DNA of 64,000 nt, from the NCBI RefSeq assembly GCF_023242315.1, contig NZ_JALLIY010000010.1, positions 62,001 through 126,000 on the forward strand, read 5' to 3'. Positions 31,517 to 40,409 of this stretch are shown piece after piece; within the stretch, counting starts at the first letter, position 1, and every line of letters starts with the position of its first letter. Source of the DNA: Pseudomonas sp. MWU13-2105. GTDB lineage: Bacteria; Pseudomonadota; Gammaproteobacteria; Pseudomonadales; Pseudomonadaceae. Position numbers and translations under genes: made by a program. The notes under the pieces were generated by a model, which worked only from the letters and a program-made list of their open reading frames with translations, was not told the DNA's origin and made no database searches.

Positions 31517-34500
31517 GTGAGTCATTTACTGGATCAACTGCGGTTCTTCAACCGCAAGCAAAGCGAGTTCGCCGACGGTCACGGGGAGACCCGCAAGGAA
31601 TCCCGCGACTGGGAGAATGTCTACCGTTCGCGCTGGCAGTACGACAAGATCGTGCGCTCGACCCACGGGGTCAACTGCACCGGCTCGTGCTCGTGGAAGA
31701 TCTATGTGAAGAACGGCCTGATTACCTGGGAAACCCAGCAGACCGACTATCCGCGCACCCGCAACGACCTGCCCAACCACGAGCCGCGCGGTTGTCCGCG
31801 GGGCGCCAGCTACAGCTGGTACATCTACAGCGCCAACCGGCTCAAGTACCCGAAGATCCGCAAGCCACTGCTAAAACTCTGGCGCGATGCGCGGCAGACC
31901 CTGGAACCGGTCGAAGCCTGGGCCAGCATTGTCGAGGACAAGGTCAAGGCCGACTCCTATAAAAGCAAGCGCGGCATGGGCGGCTTCATTCGCTCCAACT
32001 GGGAGGAAGTCAACGAGATCATTGCCGCGGCCAACGTCTACACCATCAAGCAGTATGGTCCCGACCGGGTGGTGGGTTTCTCGCCGATCCCGGCCATGTC
32101 GATGGTCAGTTATGCCGCCGGGGCCCGCTACCTGTCGCTGATCGGCGGGGTCTGCCTGAGCTTCTATGACTGGTACTGCGACCTGCCACCGGCCTCGCCG
32201 ATGGTCTGGGGCGAGCAGACCGACGTGCCGGAATCGGCCGACTGGTACAACTCCAACTACATCATCGCCTGGGGTTCCAACGTTCCGCAGACCCGGACCC
32301 CCGACGCGCACTTCTTCACCGAGGTTCGCTACAAGGGCACCAAGACCGTGGCCATCACCCCCGACTATTCGGAAGTGGCCAAGCTCACCGACCTCTGGCT
32401 AAACCCCAAGCAGGGCACCGATGCGGCGCTGGCCCAGGCGTTCAACCATGTGATCTTCAAAGAGTTCCACCTGGACAAACCGAGCGCCTATTTCACCGAA
32501 TACGCCAAGCGCTTCACCGACCTGCCGGTGCTGGTGCTGCTCAAGCCGATGCTCGGGGTCGCCCCGGGTGCCGGCTTTCAACCGGACCGCTTCCTGCGCG
32601 CCTCGGACCTGACCGACAACCTCGGCCAGGAGAACAACCCGGAATGGAAAACCATCGCGCTGGATGCCAGCGGCGAACTGGTTTCACCCCAGGGCTCCAT
32701 CGGCTATCGCTGGGGCGAGAAGGGCAAGTGGAACATCCTTGCCCGTGAAGGCGGGGAAGGGCGCGAGATCGATCTGAAACTGAGCCTGATCGGCGATGGC
32801 GTCGCCGAAGTGGCGTTCCCGTATTTTGCCGGCGAGTCCCAGGAACACTTCCAGCACGTGGCCGGCGCGGCCGTGCAATATCGTCGGGTGCCGGTGCACA
32901 GCCTGACCCTGGCGGATGGCAGCCAGGTCAAGGTCGCTACGGTGTTCGACCTGTCGGCCGCCAACCTGGCGATTGACCGTGGCCTGGGCGGCGCCAACGT
33001 GGCCCGCGACTATGACGACGCCAGTGTCCCCGGTACCCCGGCCTGGCAGGAACAGATCACCGGCGTCAGCCGCGAGAAGGCGATCCAGATCGCCCGTGAG
33101 TTCGCCGACAACGCCGACAAGACCCGTGGCCGCTCGATGATCATCGTCGGCGCGGCGATGAACCACTGGTACCACATGGACATGAACTACCGCGGGCTGA
33201 TCAATATGCTCATGCTCTGCGGTTGCGTCGGCCAGACCGGTGGCGGTTGGGCACACTATGTCGGTCAGGAAAAGCTGCGCCCGCAATGTGGCTGGCTGCC
33301 CCTGGCCTTCGGCCTGGACTGGAGCCGTCCGCCACGGCAGATGAACGGCACCAGCTTCTTCTATGCCCACAGTTCGCAGTGGCGCCACGAGAAAATGAGC
33401 ATGCACGACGTGCTCTCGCCGCTGGCCGACAAGAGCCAGTTCCCCGAACATGCGCTGGACTACAACATCCGCGCCGAGCGCGCCGGCTGGCTGCCCAGCG
33501 CTCCGCAACTGAACACCAATCCGCTGCATATCTGCCGCGATGCCGCGGCCGCCGGCCTGGCGCCCAAGGACTATGTGGTCAAGGCGCTGCAGGACGGTTC
33601 CCTGCGCTTTGCCTGCGAGCAGCCGGACAGCCCGGTGAACTTCCCGCGCAACATGTTCATCTGGCGTTCCAACCTGCTGGGCTCCTCGGGCAAGGGCCAC
33701 GAGTACATGCTCAAGTACCTGCTCGGGACCAAGAACGGGGTGATGAACGAAGACATCGGCCAGGTCGGCGACTGCAAGCCGGAAGAGGCCGAATGGGTCG
33801 ACGAAGGCGCCATCGGCAAGCTCGACCTGGTCACGACCCTGGACTTCCGCATGTCCTCGACCTGCGTCTACTCGGACATCGTGTTGCCGACCGCGACCTG
33901 GTACGAGAAGGACGACATGAACACCTCGGACATGCACCCGTTCATCCATCCGCTGTCGGCGGCCATCGATCCGGCCTGGGAATCACGCTCGGACTGGGAG
34001 ATCTACAAAGGCATTGCCAAGTCGTTCTCGGCCATGGCGGTCGGGCACCTGGGTGTCGAGCAGGATCTGGTCACCGTACCGCTGATGCATGACAGCGTCG
34101 GCGAACTGGCCCAGCCATTCGGCGGCACCGACTGGAAAACCGCCGGGGTGGCCCCGCAGCCGGGCAAGAACGCGCCGAACCTGCAAGTGGTCGAGCGTGA
34201 CTACCCGAATATCTACAAGCAGTTCAGCTCCCTCGGGCCGCTGCTGGAGAAGCACGGCAACGGCGGCAAGGGCATCAACTGGAACACTGAGGAGGAAGTG
34301 AAATTCCTCGGCGAGCTGAACTACCGCGAAGGCGCGGCGGGTATCAGCCAGGGCCGGCCGAAGATCGACACGGCTATCGACGCCGCTGAAGTGATCCTCT
34401 CCCTGGCTCCGGAAACCAATGGCCATGTGGCGGTGAAGGCCTGGGCCGCGCTGTCCGAGTTCACCGGCATCGACCACAGCCACCTGGCCCTGTCCAAGGC

Positions 34501-35284
34501 CCACGAGGCGATTCGTTTCCGGGATATCCAGGCGCAGCCGCGCAAGATCATTTCCAGCCCGACCTGGTCCGGGCTCGAGGACGATCACGTCAGCTACAAC
34601 GCCGGCTACACCAACGTCCATGAAGGGATCCCGTGGCGCACCATCACCGGCCGCCAGCAGTTCTACCAGGATCACCCGTGGATGCAGGCCTTCGGCGAGC
34701 AACTGATGAGCTACCGGCCGCCGGTCAACACCCGGACCATCGAAGGGGTGAAAGGCAAACGCAGCAACGGCGAAACCGAAATCGTCCTGAACTGGATCAC
34801 CCCGCACCAGAAATGGGGCATCCACAGCACCTACAGCGACAACCTGCTGATGCTCACCCTCAGCCGTGGCGGGCCGATTGTCTGGCTCTCGGAGATCGAC
34901 GCGAAACGCGCCGGCATCGAGGACAACGACTGGATCGAATGCTTCAACGTCAACGGTGCGCTGACCGCCCGGGCGGTGGTCAGTCAGCGGGTCAAGGAAG
35001 GCATGGTGATGATGTACCACGCCCAGGAGCGGATCGTGAACGTACCAGGGTCGGAAACCACCAAGACCCGTGGCGGCCATCACAACTCGGTCACCCGGGT
35101 GGTGCTCAAGCCGACCCATATGATCGGCGGCTATGCCCAGCAGGCCTACGGTTTCAACTATTACGGCACGGTCGGTTGCAACCGCGACGAGTTCGTCGTG
35201 GTGCGCAAGATGGCCAAAGTCGACTGGCTCGACGGTTCGTCCGGCGCTGACCTGCCGCGTCCCCTGCCGACCGAGCTGGATTGA
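31517..35284 (+). CDS. narG: Respiratory nitrate reductase alpha subunit NarG
   Basis: Catalytic Mo-bisMGD subunit of the membrane-bound, cytoplasm-facing nitrate reductase, 1255 residues. The FS0 cluster motif is HGVNCTGSCSWKIYV near residue 50 with its last cysteine in RGCPRGASY. The molybdenum ligand aspartate lies in WNSNYIIAWGSN-type sequence (YNSNYIIAWGSNVPQTRTPDAHFF). Molybdopterin-binding blocks continue to the C-terminal KPTHMIGGYAQQAYGFNYYG. The GTG start follows GAGAGGT. No twin-arginine-cleaved signal is seen, in agreement with the cytoplasmic NarGH form. Confidence 0.97.
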   Translation: MSHLLDQLRFFNRKQSEFADGHGETRKESRDWENVYRSRWQYDKIVRSTHGVNCTGSCSWKIYVKNGLITWETQQTDYPRTRNDLPNHEPRGCPRGASYSWYIYSANRLKYPKIRKPLLKLWRDARQTLEPVEAWASIVEDKVKADSYKSKRGMGGFIRSNWEEVNEIIAAANVYTIKQYGPDRVVGFSPIPAMSMVSYAAGARYLSLIGGVCLSFYDWYCDLPPASPMVWGEQTDVPESADWYNSNYIIAWGSNVPQTRTPDAHFFTEVRYKGTKTVAITPDYSEVAKLTDLWLNPKQGTDAALAQAFNHVIFKEFHLDKPSAYFTEYAKRFTDLPVLVLLKPMLGVAPGAGFQPDRFLRASDLTDNLGQENNPEWKTIALDASGELVSPQGSIGYRWGEKGKWNILAREGGEGREIDLKLSLIGDGVAEVAFPYFAGESQEHFQHVAGAAVQYRRVPVHSLTLADGSQVKVATVFDLSAANLAIDRGLGGANVARDYDDASVPGTPAWQEQITGVSREKAIQIAREFADNADKTRGRSMIIVGAAMNHWYHMDMNYRGLINMLMLCGCVGQTGGGWAHYVGQEKLRPQCGWLPLAFGLDWSRPPRQMNGTSFFYAHSSQWRHEKMSMHDVLSPLADKSQFPEHALDYNIRAERAGWLPSAPQLNTNPLHICRDAAAAGLAPKDYVVKALQDGSLRFACEQPDSPVNFPRNMFIWRSNLLGSSGKGHEYMLKYLLGTKNGVMNEDIGQVGDCKPEEAEWVDEGAIGKLDLVTTLDFRMSSTCVYSDIVLPTATWYEKDDMNTSDMHPFIHPLSAAIDPAWESRSDWEIYKGIAKSFSAMAVGHLGVEQDLVTVPLMHDSVGELAQPFGGTDWKTAGVAPQPGKNAPNLQVVERDYPNIYKQFSSLGPLLEKHGNGGKGINWNTEEEVKFLGELNYREGAAGISQGRPKIDTAIDAAEVILSLAPETNGHVAVKAWAALSEFTGIDHSHLALSKAHEAIRFRDIQAQPRKIISSPTWSGLEDDHVSYNAGYTNVHEGIPWRTITGRQQFYQDHPWMQAFGEQLMSYRPPVNTRTIEGVKGKRSNGETEIVLNWITPHQKWGIHSTYSDNLLMLTLSRGGPIVWLSEIDAKRAGIEDNDWIECFNVNGALTARAVVSQRVKEGMVMMYHAQERIVNVPGSETTKTRGGHHNSVTRVVLKPTHMIGGYAQQAYGFNYYGTVGCNRDEFVVVRKMAKVDWLDGSSGADLPRPLPTELD

Positions 35285-35295
35285 GGAGAACTGAG

Positions 35296-36834
35296 ATGAA
35301 GATTCGCTCACAAATCGGCATGGTCCTGAACCTGGACAAATGCATCGGTTGTCACACCTGCTCGATCACCTGCAAGAACGTCTGGACCAGCCGCGAAGGC
35401 ATGGAGTACGCCTGGTTCAACAACGTCGAATCGAAACCCGGGATCGGCTACCCGAAGGAGTGGGAAAACCAGGACAAGTGGAAGGGCGGCTGGATTCGCA
35501 ATGCCGACGGCTCGATCAACCCACGGATCGGCGGCAAATTCCGCGTGTTGGCGAATATTTTCGCCAACCCGGACCTGCCCAGCCTCGACGACTACTACGA
35601 GCCCTTCGATTTCGATTACCAGCATCTGCACACCGCGCCACTCGGCGAGCACCAGCCCACCGCGCGGCCGCGCTCGCTGGTGTCGGGCAAGCGCATGGAG
35701 AAAATCGAATGGGGCCCGAACTGGGAGGAAATCCTCGGTACCGAGTTTGCCAAGCGGCGCAAGGACAAGAACTTCGACCAGATCCAGGCGGACATCTACG
35801 GTGAGTACGAAAACACCTTCATGATGTATTTGCCGCGCCTTTGCGAGCACTGCCTCAACCCGACCTGCGCGGCGTCCTGCCCGAGCGGGGCGATCTACAA
35901 GCGCGAGGAGGACGGGATTGTCCTGATCGACCAGGAGAAATGCCGTGGCTGGCGCATGTGCATCAGCGGCTGCCCGTACAAGAAGATCTATTTCAACTGG
36001 AAAAGCGGCAAGTCCGAGAAGTGCATCTTCTGCTACCCGCGTATCGAAGCCGGGATGCCGACGGTGTGTGCCGAAACCTGTGTCGGGCGCATTCGTTATC
36101 TCGGCGTGCTGCTGTATGACGCCGACCGTATCGCCGAAGTGGCGAGCACCGCCAATGAGCAGGACCTATACGAGAAACAGCTGGAGATCTTCCTCGATCC
36201 GAACGATCCGGCGGTGATCCGCCAGGCCCTGGCCGATGGCGTGCCGCAGTCGGTGATCGATTCGGCGCAACGTTCGCCGGTCTACAAGATGGCCGTGGAC
36301 TGGAAGCTCGCACTGCCGCTGCACCCGGAATACCGCACCTTGCCGATGGTCTGGTACGTGCCGCCGCTGTCGCCGATCCAGAACGCCGCGACCGCCGGCA
36401 CCGTGGGCATGAACGGGGTCATCCCGGATGTCGACAGCCTGCGTATTCCGCTGCGCTACCTGGCCAACCTGTTGACGGCGGGTGACGAGAAACCGGTCAA
36501 GCGCGCGCTGAAACGCTTGCTGGCGATGCGTGCCTACAAGCGTTCCGAGCAGGTCGACGGGGTCCAGGACCTGCAGGTGCTGGCGGATGTCGGCCTGAGC
36601 GTGGCCCAGGTCGAGGAGATGTATCGCTATCTGGCGATCGCCAACTACGAAGACCGCTTTGTCGTGCCCAGCGCGCACCGTGAAGACGCCATGAGCGACG
36701 CCTTTGCCGAACGTTCCGGCTGCGGCTTCAGTTTCGGCAGCGGCTGTAGCGGCAGCTCCGACACCAATATGTTCGGCGCGAAGAAGGCCAACCGCCGCGA
36801 CATCCTGAAAACCGTGCAGTTGTGGGAGGAATGA
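35296..36834 (+). CDS. narH: Respiratory nitrate reductase beta subunit NarH
   Basis: Four-cluster ferredoxin-like subunit of 512 residues, wiring NarI to NarG. Cluster motifs are CIGCHTCSITCKNVW (residues about 16-30), CEHCLNPTCAASCPSG, CRGWRMCISGCPYKK (the Trp replacing Cys marks the 3Fe-4S cluster) and CIFCYPRIEAGMPTVCAETCVG. Near the C-terminus lies a Gly/Ser/Cys-rich stretch, RSGCGFSFGSGCSGSSDTN, before the end. The ATG at 35296 follows GAGGAG. Confidence 0.97.
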   Translation: MKIRSQIGMVLNLDKCIGCHTCSITCKNVWTSREGMEYAWFNNVESKPGIGYPKEWENQDKWKGGWIRNADGSINPRIGGKFRVLANIFANPDLPSLDDYYEPFDFDYQHLHTAPLGEHQPTARPRSLVSGKRMEKIEWGPNWEEILGTEFAKRRKDKNFDQIQADIYGEYENTFMMYLPRLCEHCLNPTCAASCPSGAIYKREEDGIVLIDQEKCRGWRMCISGCPYKKIYFNWKSGKSEKCIFCYPRIEAGMPTVCAETCVGRIRYLGVLLYDADRIAEVASTANEQDLYEKQLEIFLDPNDPAVIRQALADGVPQSVIDSAQRSPVYKMAVDWKLALPLHPEYRTLPMVWYVPPLSPIQNAATAGTVGMNGVIPDVDSLRIPLRYLANLLTAGDEKPVKRALKRLLAMRAYKRSEQVDGVQDLQVLADVGLSVAQVEEMYRYLAIANYEDRFVVPSAHREDAMSDAFAERSGCGFSFGSGCSGSSDTNMFGAKKANRRDILKTVQLWEE

Positions 36835-36836
36835 GC

Positions 36837-37592
36837 ATGCGCATTCTCAAAGTGATTTCGCTGCTGCTCGACTATCCCACCGAAACCCTGGTGGCCGGCC
36901 GTGACGAACTGGAACAGGCGATCATCCAGGCCCGGGAAATCAGCCCGACGCAGCGCGGTGCGTTGTTCGAATTGCTCGAACTGATCTGCGCCAATGACCT
37001 GATGGACGGGCAGGAGCACTACGGTGCGCTGTTCGGCCGCGGGCGCTCGCTGTCGCTGCTGCTGTTCGAGCATGTCCACGGTGAGTCCCGCGACCGTGGC
37101 CAGGCGATGGTCGACATGATGGCGCAATACGAAGCCGCCGGCTTTGCCATCGGCGTCAAGGAGCTGCCCGACTATATCCCGTTGTACCTGGAGTTTCTCT
37201 CCACCCGTGAAGACCTTGAGGCCCGCGAGGGCCTGGCCGATGTCGCGCACCTGCTGGCCTTGCTCGCGGCACGTCTGGACGAGCGTGAGAGCGCCTACGC
37301 CAGTTGTTTCCGCGCCTTGCTGCAGATTGCCGGCGCTGAACCCTTGCAGGCGGTGGCCGAGCTGCGCGCGCAAGTCGCCGCCGAACCCCGGGACGACTCG
37401 TTGGAGGCGCTGGACAAGGTCTGGGAGGAGGAGGCGGTGGACTTTCTCCAGGCCGAGCAACAGGACCGTTGCGGTTCGCTGCCAAGTGCCCCGGGCAAGG
37501 CCCGGGAAGAAAGTGCGGTGCCGTTGCACTGGGTGGATTTTCAGCATGAAGGGCTGGCCGCCGCGCCGGTCGGGGAGGTCGGTAATGTCTAA
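36837..37592 (+). CDS. narJ: Nitrate reductase assembly chaperone NarJ
   Basis: Dedicated chaperone (TorD/DmsD-like fold) that holds NarG during Mo-cofactor insertion; not part of the final enzyme. Start MRILKVISLLLDYPTETL with the family block EHVHGESRDRGQAM and the DYIPLYLEFLS block. About 251 residues. The ATG at 36837 is 7 nt from GGAGG; an ATG two codons earlier overlaps narH but lies too close to that site. Its stop overlaps the narI start. Confidence 0.94.
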   Translation: MRILKVISLLLDYPTETLVAGRDELEQAIIQAREISPTQRGALFELLELICANDLMDGQEHYGALFGRGRSLSLLLFEHVHGESRDRGQAMVDMMAQYEAAGFAIGVKELPDYIPLYLEFLSTREDLEAREGLADVAHLLALLAARLDERESAYASCFRALLQIAGAEPLQAVAELRAQVAAEPRDDSLEALDKVWEEEAVDFLQAEQQDRCGSLPSAPGKAREESAVPLHWVDFQHEGLAAAPVGEVGNV

Positions 37593-38265
37593 CTGGAACC
37601 TGTTGTTGTTCGGGGTCTATCCCTATGTGGCCGTGGCGATCTGCCTGATCGGCAGCTGGGCACGCTTCGATCTGTCGCAGTACACCTGGAAGGCCGGCTC
37701 CAGCCAGATGCTCAACCAGCGCGGCATGCGCGTGGCGAGCAACTTCTTCCATATCGGGGTGCTGTTCATTCTGGCGGGGCATTTCGTCGGCCTGCTGACC
37801 CCGGCGGCGGTCTATCACCATCTGATCAGCACCGAGAACAAACAACTGCTGGCGATGGTCTCCGGCGGGTTGTTCGGTCTGTTGTGCCTGGTCGGCCTGC
37901 TGATGCTGGTCAAGCGGCGGCTGAGCGACCCACGGGTTCGCGCCACCTCCAGCACCTCGGACATCCTGGTGTTGCTGGTACTGCTGGCGCAACTGGTGCT
38001 CGGCCTGCTGACGATTGTCGCGTCCACCGAGCATATGGACGGTTCGGTCATGGTGCTGCTTGCCGATTGGGCGCAGAACACCGTGTTGTTACACCCGACT
38101 GAAGCGGCGGCGTCCATCGCCCCGGTCGGGCTGATCTACAAGTTGCACGTGTTTCTCGGTTTGACCCTGTTCGTGCTGTTCCCCTTTACCCGGCTGGTGC
38201 ATATCGTCAGTGCGCCGATCTGGTACCTGGGGCGCCGTTATCAAATCGTTCGGCAGAAAATCTGA
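37585..38265 (+). CDS. narI: Respiratory nitrate reductase gamma subunit NarI
   Basis: Membrane diheme cytochrome b subunit of 226 residues that oxidises quinol and passes electrons to NarH. Five hydrophobic helices are visible; histidine ligands lie in SNFFHIGVLFILAGHFVGLL and in LIYKLHVFLGLTLFVLFPFTRLVHIVSAP. The start overlaps narJ by 8 nt. This completes a full narGHJI set; no napABC is in the window. Confidence 0.96.
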   Translation: MSNWNLLLFGVYPYVAVAICLIGSWARFDLSQYTWKAGSSQMLNQRGMRVASNFFHIGVLFILAGHFVGLLTPAAVYHHLISTENKQLLAMVSGGLFGLLCLVGLLMLVKRRLSDPRVRATSSTSDILVLLVLLAQLVLGLLTIVASTEHMDGSVMVLLADWAQNTVLLHPTEAAASIAPVGLIYKLHVFLGLTLFVLFPFTRLVHIVSAPIWYLGRRYQIVRQKI

Positions 38266-38275
38266 GGAGGCAATC

Positions 38276-39241
38276 ATGTCAGGTGGATGTGGATGTGGTG
38301 GTGGTAAAGGCGGCAGCGGTGGCTGCGGATCTTCAACCCAGGCCTCGGCGCCCGCGCCGGCCGATGTTGTCGCGCCCGGGGCGGTGCAGTTCGAAGCGCT
38401 TGCGCCGGAACCGGCGGGGGCCGATGAGGTCCCGGCGCAGTTGATCGCCAGCAGCGAGCAGGAGTGGCCGATCATCAGCGTCAACGCGGTGTCGATCAGC
38501 CCGCAGGCGTTGGCCCAGGAGCTGCAATATCACCCGGCCGAAAGCCGCGAGGAGGCGCTGTACCAGGCCGCCCGGGCGCTGGTGATCCGCGAGTTGCTGC
38601 AACAGCGCATCGCCGAACTGGGCCTGGCGCTGCAGGTCGGTGCCGGCGAGAACGAAGAGGAGGCCGCCACGCGCTTGTTGCTCGAACGCGAGGTGCAGGT
38701 CCCGCAGTGCGACGAGGTCACCTGTCTGCGTTACTACGACAACAACCGTGGGCGCTTCCACAGCGCCCCGTTGCTGGCGGTGCGGCATATCCTCCTCGAA
38801 TGTGCTCCGGACGATGCCGAGGCCCGGGTGCTGGCCCGCGATCAAGCCGAAACCCTGCTGCAGCGCCTGGAGGATGTGCCCGGCAGTTTCGCCGAGCTGG
38901 CCGTGAGCTATTCGGCCTGTCCGTCGAAGGCCCAGGGCGGTTCCCTGGGGCAGATCAGCAAGGGCCAGACCGTGCCGGAGTTCGAGCGGCAGTTGTTCAC
39001 CCTGGCCCCGGGACTGGCCGGCAAACCCCTGGAAAGCCGCTACGGCTGGCATGTGGTCAGTGTCGATCAGCGGATCGAAGGCCAGCCGTTGCCCTATGAG
39101 GCAGTATCGACGGCGATTCGCACGCAGTTGCAGCAGGGTGTCTGGCAAAAAGCCCTGGTGCAGTACCTGCAAACCCTGGTCGGCGCGGCGGATATCCGTG
39201 GCATTCGCCTGCAGGGTGCCGACTCACCGCTGCTGCAGTGA
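38276..39241 (+). CDS. PpiC-type peptidyl-prolyl isomerase with a Cys/Gly-rich N-terminus
   Basis: A 321-residue protein with a parvulin PPIase domain at about 165-265 (PLLAVRHILLECAPDD ... SYSACPSKAQGGSLGQISKGQTVPEFE ... ESRYGWHVVSVDQRIEGQPLPYE), similar to NifM-type isomerases. The first 18 residues, MSGGCGCGGGKGGSGGCG, look like a metal-binding tag. No signal peptide, so it probably acts in the cytoplasm on Nar subunits. It starts 10 nt after narI with TGAGGAGG before the ATG, and occupies the same place as the nar-linked isomerase of P. aeruginosa. Confidence 0.9.
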   Translation: MSGGCGCGGGKGGSGGCGSSTQASAPAPADVVAPGAVQFEALAPEPAGADEVPAQLIASSEQEWPIISVNAVSISPQALAQELQYHPAESREEALYQAARALVIRELLQQRIAELGLALQVGAGENEEEAATRLLLEREVQVPQCDEVTCLRYYDNNRGRFHSAPLLAVRHILLECAPDDAEARVLARDQAETLLQRLEDVPGSFAELAVSYSACPSKAQGGSLGQISKGQTVPEFERQLFTLAPGLAGKPLESRYGWHVVSVDQRIEGQPLPYEAVSTAIRTQLQQGVWQKALVQYLQTLVGAADIRGIRLQGADSPLLQ

Positions 39242-39266
39242 CGACTTGGCCAACCGGGAGAATGCG

Positions 39267-40259
39267 ATGAGCACTGGGATGCAGGATGGATTTGGGCGCC
39301 AGATCGACTATCTGCGGATGTCGGTGACTGATCGTTGTGATTTTCGCTGTGTGTATTGCATGGCCAAGAACATGACTTTCCTGCCGCGTCAGCAGGTGCT
39401 GACCCTGGAAGAACTGCAACGCCTGGCGACACTGTTCGTCGGCCTCGGCGTGCGCAAGATCCGTCTGACCGGTGGCGAGCCGCTGATTCGCCCGGGCATT
39501 CTCGGCCTGTGCCGCACGATCGCGGCCTTGCCCGGCTTGCGCGAACTGGTGATGACCAGCAACGGCTCGCAACTGGGCCGGCTGGCGCGGCCGCTGGCGG
39601 AAGCCGGGGTCCAGCGGATGAACATCAGCCTCGATAGCCTGGACGGCGAGAAGTTTCGCGCGATCACCCGCAACGGCGATCTCGATCAGGTGCTGGATGG
39701 CATTGAAGCCGCGCGCGGCGCCGGGTTCGAGCGGATCAAGCTCAACTGTGTGGTGATGAAAGGGCGCAACTTCGATGAGGTCCCGGCATTGGTGCAATAC
39801 GCCATCGATCAGCGCATCGACATCAGTTTTATCGAGGAAATGCCCTTGGGCGATGTCGGTCGCTCCCGGGGCGAGTCGTTCTGCTCCAGCGACGAGGTGC
39901 GGGCGTTGATCGCCAGTCGTCATCCCTTGCTCGACAGCACCGAGAACAGCGGTGGTCCGGCGCGCTATGTGCGCCTGGAACGCCATCCCGAGACCCGTAT
40001 CGGTTTTATTTCACCCAACAGCCACAATTTCTGTGGCAGCTGCAACCGGGTGCGGATGACTGTCGAAGGGCGCTTGTTGCTGTGTCTGGGGCAGGACGAC
40101 GCGCTTGATCTGCGTGGCTTGCTGCGGCGTTATCCGCTGGACGACCAACCGCTGATCAAGGCAGTGCAACAGGCGCTGCGGCGCAAGCCGCTACGCCACG
40201 ATTTCAACCCTGAAGGAGAAGTGCAGATCGTCCGCTTCATGAATATGAGTGGTGGTTGA
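39267..40259 (+). CDS. moaA: GTP 3',8-cyclase MoaA
   Basis: Radical SAM enzyme starting molybdopterin synthesis, 330 residues. The N-terminal cluster motif is CDFRCVYC (CxxxCxxC), with the second cluster in CGSCNRVRMTVEGRLLLC, GG in LTGGEPLIRPG for SAM, and the conserved C-terminal Gly-Gly (MNMSGG) needed for activity. Last gene of the nar operon before the terminator at 40275. It is probably an additional copy (moaA1-type) dedicated to nitrate respiration. Confidence 0.95.
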   Translation: MSTGMQDGFGRQIDYLRMSVTDRCDFRCVYCMAKNMTFLPRQQVLTLEELQRLATLFVGLGVRKIRLTGGEPLIRPGILGLCRTIAALPGLRELVMTSNGSQLGRLARPLAEAGVQRMNISLDSLDGEKFRAITRNGDLDQVLDGIEAARGAGFERIKLNCVVMKGRNFDEVPALVQYAIDQRIDISFIEEMPLGDVGRSRGESFCSSDEVRALIASRHPLLDSTENSGGPARYVRLERHPETRIGFISPNSHNFCGSCNRVRMTVEGRLLLCLGQDDALDLRGLLRRYPLDDQPLIKAVQQALRRKPLRHDFNPEGEVQIVRFMNMSGG

Positions 40260-40274
40260 AGCGTGGTTTTTTCG

Positions 40275-40298
40275 GCCGCCGGGGGGCGGCTTTTTTTT
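40275..40298 (+). terminator. Intrinsic terminator after moaA
   Basis: The stem GCCGCC/GGCGGC with a GGGG loop is followed by eight T residues, 15 bp after the moaA stop. It closes the narK1K2GHJI-ppi-moaA unit. Confidence 0.93.
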
Positions 40299-40309
40299 GC
40301 CTGCGATTC

Positions 40310-40323
40310 TTGATGCCGGTCAA
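40310..40323 (+). promoter_or_regulatory. DNR/ANR box before nrdD
   Basis: TTGATGCCGGTCAA differs from the FNR palindrome at one base. Its centre lies 93 bp before the nrdD ATG, fitting anaerobic induction of the class III reductase. Confidence 0.85.
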
Positions 40324-40409
40324 TTGCAACACCGCACTTCGTCCGTAGTATTCACTGCATATTGTGGTTTTTATTAGTTAAATATCTATATGTAGTGTCA
40401 GGAGGCCGA

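Noticed and set aside
32684..33949. Long minus-strand frame inside narG (about 420 codons)
   Set aside because: Low-complexity His/Arg/Val-rich translation without family features, opposite an intact NarG.
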